Of a stretch of 64,000 nucleotides of DNA, positions 54,586 to 63,895 are shown piece by piece; position 1 is the first letter of the stretch; every line of letters starts with the position of its first letter. Source of the stretch: Clostridium algifaecis (lineage in GTDB: Bacteria; Bacillota; Clostridia; Clostridiales; Clostridiaceae); NCBI RefSeq assembly GCF_017874415.1, contig NZ_JAGGLM010000005.1, positions 62,001-126,000 of the forward strand, in the 5' to 3' direction. The translations under genes were made by a program, and so were the position numbers. A model generated the notes under the pieces. It worked only from the letters and a program-made list of their open reading frames with translations. It was not told the DNA's origin and did not search any database.

Positions 54586-56052
54586 ATGGGCAAAGGCAAA
54601 GTATATCTTATAGGTGCAGGACCTGGTGATGAAGGACTCTTAACCTTGGAATCAGTTAAGAAACTTAAAGAATGTAACGTAGTTATGTATGATAGGTTAG
54701 CGGGAACAGAGGTGCTTAACTATTTAAATGAAAACTGCAGCATATATTATTGCGGCAAAGAGCCGGATTGTCATTATAAAACTCAAGATGAGATAAACAA
54801 AATGCTGGCTGAATTTGCAAAGCAGGGAAATATAGTTGGAAGAATAAAGGGTGGAGATCCCTATGTATTCGGAAGAGGTGGAGAGGAAGCACTGGAGCTT
54901 TCAAAGGAAAATATTGAATTTGAAGTTGTTCCAGGCATAACATCACCTATTGCTGTTTTGAATTATGCAGGAATACCTGTTACCCACAGATCTATTGCAC
55001 AGAGCTTTCATGTATTTACTGGAAGATCTGCAGAAAAACTTAATATAGACTGGAAGGCAGCTGCTAATATTTCAGGAACACTTATTTTTATGATGAGTTT
55101 TGGAAGTATGGATATTATATCAAAAAAACTGATTGAAAATGGATTAAATGAAGATACACCTTGTGCCGTAGTTATGAGTGGTACTACTTCAAAACAGAGA
55201 AAGATCATTTCAACTTTAAAAGATATATATTTAAAATCTAAAGCTGAAGGACTTCACTCTCCATGTATTTTTGTAATAGGCGAGGTGGTTAAGTTTAGCG
55301 ATAAATTTAACTGGTATGAAAAGAAGCCTCTCTTTGGAAAAAATATATGCATAACAAGAGCAAAAAATCAATCTCAAGAAATGAGAAACAAGCTTCTTCA
55401 GCTTGGAGCCCAGGTTACTGAAATACATTCAATTAAGATAAATTATACTTCGGAAAATTTATTAAAGTATATAGATAAACTTCATGAGTACGACTATATA
55501 GTCTTTACAAGTGTAAATGGAGTCAATAGTTTTTTTGACAGATTGCTTCAGGAAAATTATGACATTAGAAATATACGAGGAAAGTTTGCAGCTATAGGAC
55601 CGGCTACTGAAAGGGAGATAAAAAAGAGAGGAATTATACCACAGATAATCGCAAAAGAATTTGTAGCTGAAAGTCTTTTCCGTGAGCTTAAGAATTTCAT
55701 AAAAAAAGGGGACAGAGTATTTATTCCAAGGTCTAAAAATTCAAGACCGTATCTTAAAGAAGCCCTTAGAAATGAAGGATGTATTGTAGATGAATGTTAT
55801 ACTTATGAAACTCTAACAGGAGATTTGCCGGATAAAAGGTGTTTTGAAGATGTAGATATAGTGGTATTTACAAGCCCAACTACAGTTAAAAACATGATAA
55901 AGCTTGTTGGACTTCCTGTTGTAGCCGGGAAACGGATTATAGCTATAGGACCAATAACGGGCAGGGAGCTTGAAAAATATGATTTAAAATATGAAATGTC
56001 AGAAAATTACACAACAGATGGAATTATAGGTAAGTTAATAGTTAAGAGTTAA
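54586..56052 (+). CDS. cobA-hemD: Fused uroporphyrinogen-III methyltransferase and uroporphyrinogen-III synthase
   Basis: Two enzymes in one 488-residue chain. Residues 1-240 are the SAM-dependent methyltransferase making precorrin-2: VYLIGAGPGDEGLLTLE, GRIKGGDPYVFGRGGEEA, VVPGITSPIAV. Residues about 250-488 are uroporphyrinogen-III synthase (NICITRAKNQSQEM, DYIVFTSVNGVNSFF, VDIVVFTSPTTVKNM). The fusion is common in clostridia. Acts after HemC. The C-terminal KS and stop codon lie in an interspersed repeat. Confidence 0.94.
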   Translation: MGKGKVYLIGAGPGDEGLLTLESVKKLKECNVVMYDRLAGTEVLNYLNENCSIYYCGKEPDCHYKTQDEINKMLAEFAKQGNIVGRIKGGDPYVFGRGGEEALELSKENIEFEVVPGITSPIAVLNYAGIPVTHRSIAQSFHVFTGRSAEKLNIDWKAAANISGTLIFMMSFGSMDIISKKLIENGLNEDTPCAVVMSGTTSKQRKIISTLKDIYLKSKAEGLHSPCIFVIGEVVKFSDKFNWYEKKPLFGKNICITRAKNQSQEMRNKLLQLGAQVTEIHSIKINYTSENLLKYIDKLHEYDYIVFTSVNGVNSFFDRLLQENYDIRNIRGKFAAIGPATEREIKKRGIIPQIIAKEFVAESLFRELKNFIKKGDRVFIPRSKNSRPYLKEALRNEGCIVDECYTYETLTGDLPDKRCFEDVDIVVFTSPTTVKNMIKLVGLPVVAGKRIIAIGPITGRELEKYDLKYEMSENYTTDGIIGKLIVKS

Positions 56053-56068
56053 TAATTAATAGTTATAT
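56034..56068. repeat. Short repeat at the cobA-hemD 3' end
   Basis: Three TTAATAGTT-like units in a row covering the last codons and stop of cobA-hemD and the gap to hemB. Bases 56048-56064 are identical to 30337-30353. Confidence 0.6.
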
Positions 56069-56086
56069 AAAATTGGAGGGACAGAG

Positions 56087-57058
56087 ATGTTTAGAAGACA
56101 TAGAAGACTTAGAAAAAATAGTGTAATAAGAGATATGGTTAGAGAGACTGTTTTAAATAGAAATGATTTTATATACCCTATATTTGTTACTGATGGGGAC
56201 AATATAAAAAGAGAAATTCCATCACTTGATGGCAATTATCATTATTCTGTAGACAGACTTCATGAGATAGTTGATGAGATAAAAGAAGCAGGAGTTAAGA
56301 GTGTAATAGTTTTTGGACTTCCAGAGCATAAAGATGAATTAGGTTCTTCTGCTTATGCTGAAGATGGAATAGTTCAGAGAGGAGTTAGAAAATTAAAGGA
56401 ACTTTATCCTGAACTATTTGTAATAACTGATGTTTGTATGTGTGAGTATACAAGCCATGGACACTGCGGCATAATACATGATAATGAAGTTGACAATGAT
56501 GAAACACTTAAATACATAGCAGAAATTGCACTTTCCCATGCAAAAGCTGGGGCAGATATGGTGGCACCATCTGATATGATGGATGGAAGAGTTTCTGCAA
56601 TTAGAAAAAAACTTGATGAAAATGGCTATAAGAATGTATCTATAATGGCTTATAGTGCAAAATATTGTTCTGCTTTTTATGGACCATTTAGAGAAGCTGC
56701 AAATTCTGCACCTAAATTTGGAAATAGGAAGAGCTATCAAATGGACCCTGCAAATGTGAGAGAGGCAATGCTTGAAATAGAAGATGATATAGAAGAAGGA
56801 GCAGATATTGTAATGGTAAAACCTGCACTTCCATATCTTGATGTAATAAGACTGGCAAGAGATAAATTTGATTATCCACTGGCAGCTTATAATGTAAGCG
56901 GAGAATTTGCTATGGTAAAGGCTGCTGCTAAAGCAGGACTTATAGATGAGAGGGCTGTTGCAATGGAGATGCTCACATCAATAAAAAGAGCTGGAGCAGG
57001 TATGATAATTACATATTATGCTGTTGATATATGCAGATGGCTTAAAGAAGAAATGTAA
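56087..57058 (+). CDS. hemB: Delta-aminolevulinic acid dehydratase (porphobilinogen synthase)
   Basis: Condenses two 5-aminolevulinates to porphobilinogen. Features: NDFIYPIFV, the metal-cysteine loop [16 protein letters not shown], the Schiff-base lysines in [16 protein letters not shown] and [10 protein letters not shown], and [13 protein letters not shown]. 323 residues. hemA and hemL, needed to make its substrate, are not in the window. Confidence 0.96.
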   Translation: MFRRHRRLRKNSVIRDMVRETVLNRNDFIYPIFVTDGDNIKREIPSLDGNYHYSVDRLHEIVDEIKEAGVKSVIVFGLPEHKDELGSSAYAEDGIVQRGVRKLKELYPELFVITDVCMCEYTSHGHCGIIHDNEVDNDETLKYIAEIALSHAKAGADMVAPSDMMDGRVSAIRKKLDENGYKNVSIMAYSAKYCSAFYGPFREAANSAPKFGNRKSYQMDPANVREAMLEIEDDIEEGADIVMVKPALPYLDVIRLARDKFDYPLAAYNVSGEFAMVKAAAKAGLIDERAVAMEMLTSIKRAGAGMIITYYAVDICRWLKEEM

Positions 57059-57075
57059 TTTAGGATGTGCATTTT

Positions 57076-58398
57076 ATGAGAAGTATAATTATATCTGCTG
57101 AAGGCAGCAGCAGCGGCAAAACCACAATTACCCTTGGAATTATGAAGGCACTTATTAAAAAAGGCTACGAAGTTCAGGGGTATAAGGTGGGTCCTGATTA
57201 TATAGACCCTGCATTTCACAGAAGGGTAACAGGAAAACCTTCAAGAAATCTGGACATCTTTCTCATGGGGGAAGCTGGAGTAAAAGCTTCTTACATGAGA
57301 GGATGTGGTGATATTGGAATCATTGAAGGGGTTATGGGACTTTATGATGGAAAGGGAATAGATACTGATTATTCTACAGCTCATCTTTCAAAACTTCTTG
57401 GACTTCCAGTGATTTTAGTTATAAGTCCTAAGGGAAGAAGCACCACCGTTTGTGCTGAAATAAATGGTATGGTGAATTTTGATGATGTAAATATAGCTGG
57501 AATTGTATTTAATAATATAAGCGAAAGTTACTATAAACTCTTAAAGGCAGCTGTAAAGAAAAATTGCAGTGTGCAGGTATTTGGATATATTCCCAAGGAT
57601 GAAAGATTATCTTTAAAGAATAGACATCTAGGGCTTATCCAAAGCAGTGAAATTAGTGATCTGGATAATAAGATAGAAATTGCAAGTGAACTGGTATTAA
57701 AAAATATAGATATAGATAATATGCTAAAATACTTTAAAAATGCAGGTACATTTAAAGATGGATTTCATGTTGAAAATAGAAAAATTAAAATAGCTGCAGC
57801 TTATGACAAAGCCTTTAGTTTCTATTATGAGGAAAATTTAGAGATTTTAAAAGAAATGGGACAAGTTGTATTTTTCAGCCCAATTAAAGATAAAAAATTA
57901 CCGGATGATATTGATTTCCTCTATATAGGTGGAGGATATCCAGAGGTCTTTATAGAAGAACTTTCAAAAAATAAATCCATGCTCCATAGTATAAGAGAAA
58001 AATTAAATTCTGGATTAAAATGTTATGCAGAGTGCGGCGGGCTTATGTATTTAATGGAAAATATAGATGGATTTGAAACTGTGGGATTTTTTAATGGATG
58101 TGCTAAAATGACAGATAGACTTCAGAACTTTGGATATGCAAGCTTGGAAGTTACAGATAACAACCATATCTTCAAAAAAGGACTTAAAATAAATTGTCAT
58201 GAGTTTCATAAATCTTGTGTTGAATCAAGAGAGAAAAAAATATACAGTTTGACTAAGGAACTTTATGATGGAAGCACAAAAAAATGGAAGTGCGGTTATT
58301 TGAAAAAGAATACCATTGGAGGATATGCACACGTCCATTTTTTTTCAAATATGAGTTTTATAAATAGCATGGTTAATAGCAATGATGGAGGAGAATAA
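57076..58398 (+). CDS. cbiA: Cobyrinic acid a,c-diamide synthase
   Basis: Amidates the a and c acetates of cobyrinate. Walker-type SAEGSSSGKTTITLGIM at the N terminus, KVGPDYIDPAFHR and IEGVMGLYDG; C-terminal glutaminase with Cys in YAECGGLMYLME and the final GGYAHVHFFSN. ATG 57076 follows AGGATG. Overlaps cobT by one base (TAATG). Confidence 0.94.
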   Translation: MRSIIISAEGSSSGKTTITLGIMKALIKKGYEVQGYKVGPDYIDPAFHRRVTGKPSRNLDIFLMGEAGVKASYMRGCGDIGIIEGVMGLYDGKGIDTDYSTAHLSKLLGLPVILVISPKGRSTTVCAEINGMVNFDDVNIAGIVFNNISESYYKLLKAAVKKNCSVQVFGYIPKDERLSLKNRHLGLIQSSEISDLDNKIEIASELVLKNIDIDNMLKYFKNAGTFKDGFHVENRKIKIAAAYDKAFSFYYEENLEILKEMGQVVFFSPIKDKKLPDDIDFLYIGGGYPEVFIEELSKNKSMLHSIREKLNSGLKCYAECGGLMYLMENIDGFETVGFFNGCAKMTDRLQNFGYASLEVTDNNHIFKKGLKINCHEFHKSCVESREKKIYSLTKELYDGSTKKWKCGYLKKNTIGGYAHVHFFSNMSFINSMVNSNDGGE

Positions 58399-59480
58399 TG
58401 GAACTGTTAAAAAAAACCTTGAATAGTATAGAGAAAAAAGATGAAGAGGCAATAAAGGATGCCTGGAATAGAATCGACAATTTGACTAAACCAATAGGAA
58501 GTCTTGGAGAACTTGAAAAAATAGCGGTTAAAATGGCTGGAATTACAGGCAAGGTAAAGAATAAAATACATAAGAAAAATATTGTAATAATGTGTGCGGA
58601 CAATGGAATATGGGAGGAAGGTATAAGCAGTTGTGGTCAGGATTTAACTGCAATTGTAACCAATAATTTTACAAGGGGAATTACAGGAGTTTGTGTTTTG
58701 GCAGATTTTTATAATTCTGATACAACTGTAGTTGATATTGGTGTTAAAGTTGACATGAATAATCCTAAAATAATTAACAGGAAAGTTAATTATGGAACAA
58801 AGGATATAGCAAAAGGACCTGCTATGACTAGTGATGAAGCAGTAAAAGCTATTGAAGCAGGCATAGAGACAGTAGACAAACTTGCAAAGGATGGCTATGA
58901 TCTCATTGGAACTGGAGAAATGGGAGTTTGCAATACCGCTACAAGTGCAGCTGTTTTAGGAGGACTCACAGGACTTGAAATCGACCAAGTAGCCGGTAAA
59001 GGTTCTGGAATAACAGATGAGCAGCTTTATTTAAAAAGAGAAGCAATAAAAAAGGCACTTGAAGTAAATAAACCTGATAAAAATGATGTTATAGATGTTT
59101 TGTCTAAAGTTGGAGGCTTTGATATATGCGGTTTATGCGGCTGCTTCCTGGGAGCAGCTAAAAATAGAATTCCTATAGTAATTGATGGATTTATATCATC
59201 TGTAGCGGCACTTTGTGCAGTTAGATTAAATGGAGATGTAGGAGATTATATATTTCCATCTCACCTTTCAGCAGAACCAGGTGCCAAATATATAATGAAC
59301 GAACTTAATTTAAAACCTATGCTAAATCTTGATATGAGACTTGGAGAAGGGTCAGGCTGTCCACTTGCTTTTGGAATAATAGAATCTGCACTATATACTA
59401 TGAACAATATGGCTACTTTTGAAGAAGCTAAAATTGACAGCAGTAACCTTGTAGATATCAGAGAGGATGAGAATAAATAG
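58398..59480 (+). CDS. cobT: Nicotinate-nucleotide--dimethylbenzimidazole phosphoribosyltransferase
   Basis: Activates the lower-ligand base as its alpha-ribotide. Start region DNLTKPIGSLGELEKIA, then ADNGIWEEGISSCGQDLT, GTGEMGVCNTATSAA and the ending SAEPGAKYIMNEL with LDMRLGEGSGCPLAFG. The catalytic glutamate of the family falls in the last block. 360 residues. Start codon overlaps the cbiA stop and its own stop overlaps cbiC, so the three are translationally coupled. Confidence 0.95.
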   Translation: MELLKKTLNSIEKKDEEAIKDAWNRIDNLTKPIGSLGELEKIAVKMAGITGKVKNKIHKKNIVIMCADNGIWEEGISSCGQDLTAIVTNNFTRGITGVCVLADFYNSDTTVVDIGVKVDMNNPKIINRKVNYGTKDIAKGPAMTSDEAVKAIEAGIETVDKLAKDGYDLIGTGEMGVCNTATSAAVLGGLTGLEIDQVAGKGSGITDEQLYLKREAIKKALEVNKPDKNDVIDVLSKVGGFDICGLCGCFLGAAKNRIPIVIDGFISSVAALCAVRLNGDVGDYIFPSHLSAEPGAKYIMNELNLKPMLNLDMRLGEGSGCPLAFGIIESALYTMNNMATFEEAKIDSSNLVDIREDENK

Positions 59481-60100
59481 TGAATTACATTAAAATCCCC
59501 ATGGATATAGAAAAGAAAAGCTTTCAGATAATAGGGGAGGAAATGGGCAGTCATAACTTCACGGAAAGAGAGCTTGCTATAGTAAAGAGAGTTATACATA
59601 CCACGGCAGATTTTAAATATAAAGATATAATTTATATAAGGGAAGGTGCTATAGATAGTGCACTTTCTCTTCTGAAAAAAGGAACAACCATATATACGGA
59701 TACAAATATGGCACTTGCAGGAATAAATAAAAAAGCACTTTCAAAACTGAACTGCAGGGTAGAATGTTTTGTAGCAAGAGAAGATGTAGCAAAAATAGCT
59801 AAAGATAGAGAAATAACCAGGTCTATGGCAGCAGTAGAAAAGGCAGTAGAGGAAGGCGTTGAATTTTTTGTATTTGGAAATGCACCAACTGCACTTTTTA
59901 AGCTTAAGGAGCTTACCCTTTTAAATAAAGCAAAACCTAAGTTTATAGTAGGAGCACCTGTAGGATTTGTAGGTGCTGAGGAGTCAAAAAAGGAAATAGA
60001 AAAGCTTGATATTCCAATGATAACTATAAGGGGCAGAAAGGGAGGCAGCAATGTTTCAGCTGCTATAGTAAATGCACTTATGTATATGATTACCAGATAG
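59480..60100 (+). CDS. cbiC: Cobalt-precorrin-8 methylmutase
   Basis: Moves the C11 methyl to C12, giving cobyrinate. Family blocks: IVKRVIHTTADFKY with the active-site histidine, TDTNMALAGINKKAL, SMAAVEKAVEEG and FGNAPTALFKL, VGAPVGFVGAEESK, TIRGRKGGSNVSAA. GTG start one base into the cobT stop codon. 206 residues. Confidence 0.95.
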   Translation: MNYIKIPMDIEKKSFQIIGEEMGSHNFTERELAIVKRVIHTTADFKYKDIIYIREGAIDSALSLLKKGTTIYTDTNMALAGINKKALSKLNCRVECFVAREDVAKIAKDREITRSMAAVEKAVEEGVEFFVFGNAPTALFKLKELTLLNKAKPKFIVGAPVGFVGAEESKKEIEKLDIPMITIRGRKGGSNVSAAIVNALMYMITR

Positions 60101-60121
60101 ATTAATTTTGAGGTGGTATCT

Positions 60122-61195
60122 TTGCTGGATATGTACGTTAATTGTGATGGAAAAAAACTGCGATGCGGTTACACTACAGGTTCCTGTGCTGCTGCAGCTT
60201 CAAAAGCGGCAGTATACATGCTCTATTTCAATAAAAAATTAAGTGAAATAACAATTGATACCCTAGCTGGAGTAGAGCTTTTAATACCCATAGCAAAGAC
60301 AAACATAAAAGAAAATTATGTAGAGTGCTGTGTGTTTAAGGATTCAGGAGATGACCCTGATATAACAGAGGGCATGGAGATATGGGCAAGAGCAATTAAA
60401 CTTTCAAGTGGATATAGTCTTAAAGCTGGAGTTGGAATTGGAGTAGTTCAGGGAGAAGGCCTTTATGTAGAAAAAGGAGAAATGGCAATTAATCCTGTAC
60501 CAAGGAGCATGATTGAAAAAGAAGTAAAGGAAGCTCTCCCTGAAAATTCAGGAGTGGAAATAACAATATTTGCACCGGAAGGAGCTAAAATTGCTAAAAA
60601 GACCTTCAATCCAAGACTTAATATATTTGGAGGAATATCTATCCTTGGAACTACAGGAATTGTAATGCCCATGTCTGAGGAAGCTCTTATAAAGTCCATA
60701 GAAATTGAGCTTAACCAAAGAGTTTCAAAGGGCAACAGAGATATAATACTTCTCTTTGGAAACATGGGTGAGAATATGGCTAGAAAACTGAAGCTTGATG
60801 AGAGCAAAATGGTTATTATGTCTAATTACGTTGGAAAGACATTATCTATGTGTATGTCAAGAAAAGTGGAGCATGTGCTTGTGGTAGGACATATTGGAAA
60901 GCTGTGTAAGGTAGCCTCCGGGTGTTTCAATACCCACAGCAGAGTATCAGATGTAAGACTTGAAACCATAGCATTGGAGCTTGCACTCATGGGAGAAAGT
61001 ACGGAACTTGTGAGAAAGATATACTCTGAGAAAACTACAGAAGGTGCAGTAAATTTACTTGGAGATGGATATAATGAACTATATGAAAGAATAGGCAGAA
61101 AAATAAAGAAGAGAATAGAGGAATACACTAATAACACTATAAAAGCAGATGTTATAATGTATTCTATGAAAAAAGGAATCCTGTTTAAGAGTTAA
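60122..61195 (+). CDS. cbiD: Cobalt-precorrin-5B C1-methyltransferase CbiD
   Basis: Marker of the anaerobic (early cobalt insertion) route. [17 protein letters not shown] near residue 15, then [11 protein letters not shown] and [14 protein letters not shown], and [14 protein letters not shown] 60122 follows GAGGTGG; a GTG at 60113 falls within that site. Ends LFKS, with the stop inside an interspersed repeat. 357 residues. Confidence 0.94.
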   Translation: MLDMYVNCDGKKLRCGYTTGSCAAAASKAAVYMLYFNKKLSEITIDTLAGVELLIPIAKTNIKENYVECCVFKDSGDDPDITEGMEIWARAIKLSSGYSLKAGVGIGVVQGEGLYVEKGEMAINPVPRSMIEKEVKEALPENSGVEITIFAPEGAKIAKKTFNPRLNIFGGISILGTTGIVMPMSEEALIKSIEIELNQRVSKGNRDIILLFGNMGENMARKLKLDESKMVIMSNYVGKTLSMCMSRKVEHVLVVGHIGKLCKVASGCFNTHSRVSDVRLETIALELALMGESTELVRKIYSEKTTEGAVNLLGDGYNELYERIGRKIKKRIEEYTNNTIKADVIMYSMKKGILFKS

Positions 61196-61204
61196 TAGTA
61201 AATA
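61183..61204. repeat. Short repeat at the cbiD 3' end
   Basis: TTTAAGAGTTAATAGTAAATA shares AAGAGTTAATA with the copies at 52966 and 56044 and again supplies the stop codon. Confidence 0.45.
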
Positions 61205-61220
61205 AAGGGGGTGCTTTAAG

Positions 61221-61829
61221 TTGAAAAAGGTTTTTGTGGTTGGTATTGGACCTGGACATAGGGACTATATACTGCCCAGGGCTGTTAAAGTCATGGAGGA
61301 ATCTGATGTTATAGTTGGATTTTCAAGGGCAATTAAAAGCTTGAATTTTATAAATTCTACTAAAATTGAAGTTCCAAAGCTTCAATCCATACTAGAAATA
61401 ATAAACTCGGATAAATATAATAAGATAACTGCAGCAGCTTCTGGAGACCCTTTATTTTATGGAATAACTGAATATATAAACAAAAATTATGAGGGTGAAT
61501 TAGAAGTTGTACCAGGAATTAGCTCTTTTCAATATATGATGTCAGTGCTTAAGAAGAGCTGGAATAATGCTTATACTGGCAGTGTTCATGGAAGAAATGA
61601 AGAAATCTTTGATATAGTAAATAATTATAGAGTTTCTATCTGGCTTACGGACAGCAAAAATTCACCAGATTTTATATGTAAAATTTTATATGAAAATCAT
61701 ATTGAAGCTTTAGTATATGTTGGGGAAAATCTTTCATATGAAGATGAAAAAATTATAATAGGTACACCAGAAGAATTGAAAAATGCAAGTTTTGAAAATT
61801 TGTCAGTAGTAGTAATAGAAAGGGTGTAA
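61221..61829 (+). CDS. cbiE: Cobalt-precorrin-7 C5-methyltransferase CbiE
   Basis: Tetrapyrrole methylase fold: VVGIGPGHRDYILPRA, SDVIVGFSRA, AAASGDPLFYGITEYI, VVPGISSFQYM. Acts with CbiT, which is a separate gene 7 bases downstream (fused as CobL in aerobic species). TTG start after GGGGGTG. 202 residues. Confidence 0.92.
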   Translation: MKKVFVVGIGPGHRDYILPRAVKVMEESDVIVGFSRAIKSLNFINSTKIEVPKLQSILEIINSDKYNKITAAASGDPLFYGITEYINKNYEGELEVVPGISSFQYMMSVLKKSWNNAYTGSVHGRNEEIFDIVNNYRVSIWLTDSKNSPDFICKILYENHIEALVYVGENLSYEDEKIIIGTPEELKNASFENLSVVVIERV

Positions 61830-61835
61830 ATTTCT

Positions 61836-62414
61836 ATGTACATAGAAGATAGTGATTTTATAAGAGGAAATATTCCCATGACAAAAGAAGAAATTAGGAT
61901 TATAACTACAGCTAAGCTTGACATTAAAGAGAACTCTAGAATGCTTGATATTGGTGCAGGGACAGGTTCTATAAGTATTCAAATGGCAAAGATGTGTCCT
62001 AAAGGACAGGTTGTAGCTATTGAAAAAAATGAAGAGGCTATAGAACTCATACACAAAAATAAAAATAAATTTAATGTGGATAATTTAAGTATAATATCCG
62101 GAGAGGCATTAGAGGTAAAAGACAGTATAGAGCCATATTTCGATGGAATATTTATAGGCGGAAACGGTGGAAATTTAGATGAAATAATAAGGTGTTATGG
62201 AAGTAAACTCAAGTCAAATGGAAAAATGGTTTTAAACTTTATAACTCTTAAAAATTTGAATATAGCACTTCAAACTCTTGAATCTATGAAATATGCAGTG
62301 GAATGTATTCAGGTTTCTGTAAATAAGATTAAGGGAAAAAGCTATATGATATCTTCAAATAACAGTGTGTTTATAATAACTGCTGTCAAAATAATTAAGG
62401 ACGTGATTGTTTGA
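61836..62414 (+). CDS. cbiT: Cobalt-precorrin-6B C15-methyltransferase (decarboxylating) CbiT
   Basis: Rossmann-type methyltransferase: the opening IPMTKEEIRIITTAKLDI, SAM loop LDIGAGTGSISIQMA, VVAIEKNEEAI and FIGGNGGNLDEII. Removes the C12 acetate carboxylate and methylates C15. 192 residues. Its stop codon overlaps the cbiL start. Confidence 0.93.
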   Translation: MYIEDSDFIRGNIPMTKEEIRIITTAKLDIKENSRMLDIGAGTGSISIQMAKMCPKGQVVAIEKNEEAIELIHKNKNKFNVDNLSIISGEALEVKDSIEPYFDGIFIGGNGGNLDEIIRCYGSKLKSNGKMVLNFITLKNLNIALQTLESMKYAVECIQVSVNKIKGKSYMISSNNSVFIITAVKIIKDVIV

Positions 62415-63097
62415 ATAATGGTACTTCTGAATTTGGAACTTTATATGGAATTGGTGTAGGACCTGGAGATGAGGAACTCCTTACAATTAAAGCCGTAAAT
62501 ACAATAAAAAAGTGCAGTGTTATAATGGCACCTTCTGCAAGAGAAGGAGGAAAAAGTACGGCACTTTCAATAGCAAAAAATTTTATTGATAAAGATAAGG
62601 AAATAATTATAAAGCACTTTCCAATGGGCGGAGATGAGCAGGAAAAGAAGATATTTGATGCCTTTAAAGATGTGGAGAAAAGACTTAGCAATGGAGAAAA
62701 TGTAGCTTTTTTAACTATAGGAGATCCATTTGTATATAGTACATATATATACTTATTGAATTACGTAAAAAAAGGAGGATATAATGCTGAAACTGTACCT
62801 GGAATAACTTCTTTTTGTGCAGCAGCAAGTCTTGCTGGAGAGACTCTGGTAATTGGGAATGAGAGAGTTTCTATTATGCCTGCTTCGCAACTTCATAAAA
62901 TAACAGATGAAAAATTTGTAGTTGTAATGAAGGTGTATGGAAAGGAAAAGGAAATAGTTGACTTTCTGGAAAGAAACAATTTTAAATATGTGTACGTAAA
63001 AAGAGCTTACAGAGAAGGACAGGAGATTATAAGAGACAGAAATGAAATACTCAAAAATAGAGATTATATGTCACTTATAATAGCACACAGAAAATAA
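62411..63097 (+). CDS. cbiL: Cobalt-factor II C20-methyltransferase CbiL
   Basis: First ring-modifying methylation after cobalt insertion. GIGVGPGDEELLTIKAV at the N terminus, then VIMAPSAREGGKSTALSIA, AFLTIGDPFVYSTYIYL and TVPGITSFCAAAS. 228 residues. TTG start overlapping the cbiT stop by four bases. It could also be annotated CobI by homology. Confidence 0.92.
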   Translation: MNNGTSEFGTLYGIGVGPGDEELLTIKAVNTIKKCSVIMAPSAREGGKSTALSIAKNFIDKDKEIIIKHFPMGGDEQEKKIFDAFKDVEKRLSNGENVAFLTIGDPFVYSTYIYLLNYVKKGGYNAETVPGITSFCAAASLAGETLVIGNERVSIMPASQLHKITDEKFVVVMKVYGKEKEIVDFLERNNFKYVYVKRAYREGQEIIRDRNEILKNRDYMSLIIAHRK

Positions 63098-63118
63098 GCT
63101 TTAATTAGGGAGGATTAT

Positions 63119-63895
63119 ATGGAAAATAAAGTTTACTTTATAGGAGCAGGTCCTGGAGATCCAGATTTGATAACAGTTAAAGGAAGAAAGATACTTGAAG
63201 GGGCAGATGTAGTTATATATGCAGGTTCACTTGTTTCAAAAGAACACCTTAACTTTTGCAGGAAAACTGCAGAAATATACAATTCTGCTTCAATGACTTT
63301 AAAAGAAGTAATGGAAGTTATGAAGGATTCTTATAGTGATGGTAAAGTGATAGTAAGGCTACATACCGGCGATCCATCTATATATGGAGCTATAAAGGAA
63401 CAGATGGATGAACTTTCAAAACTTAATATACCATATGAGGTTGTCCCTGGTGTAAGTTCATTTACGGCGGCAGCAGCAGCTATAAAGAAAGAATTTACCC
63501 TTCCTGGTGTAAGTCAGACCGTAATTCTTACAAGAGTTCAGGGAAGGACACCTGTACCTCAAACAGAAGATTTAGAGAATCTGGCCAGGATAGGAGCTTC
63601 TATGGCTATATTTCTTTCTGTGAGCATGATGGACAGGGTAGTTCAAAAGTTAAAGGCAGGTTATGGAAGAAATGTACCTATTGCAGTTATAAAGATGGCT
63701 ACCTGGGAAGATGAAAAATGTATCATAGGAACTTTAAATGATATTTTAGATAAGGTAAAATCTGAAAATATAACAAAAACAGCACAAATACTTGTAGGAG
63801 ATTTTATAGACTGCAATTATAAAAATAGTCTTTTGTATGATGAAAACTTTAGTCATGGCTACAGAAAGGGAAAGAATGAAAATAGGAGTAATTAG
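63119..63895 (+). CDS. cbiF: Cobalt-precorrin-4 C11-methyltransferase CbiF
   Basis: VYFIGAGPGDPDLITVKG, VVIYAGSLVS, VVRLHTGDPSIYGAI-like block (IVRLHTGDPSIYGAI), EVVPGVSSFTAAAAA and the family-specific TLPGVSQTVILTR with GRTPVP. 258 residues. The last 20 bases overlap the start of cbiG. Confidence 0.95.
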   Translation: MENKVYFIGAGPGDPDLITVKGRKILEGADVVIYAGSLVSKEHLNFCRKTAEIYNSASMTLKEVMEVMKDSYSDGKVIVRLHTGDPSIYGAIKEQMDELSKLNIPYEVVPGVSSFTAAAAAIKKEFTLPGVSQTVILTRVQGRTPVPQTEDLENLARIGASMAIFLSVSMMDRVVQKLKAGYGRNVPIAVIKMATWEDEKCIIGTLNDILDKVKSENITKTAQILVGDFIDCNYKNSLLYDENFSHGYRKGKNENRSN

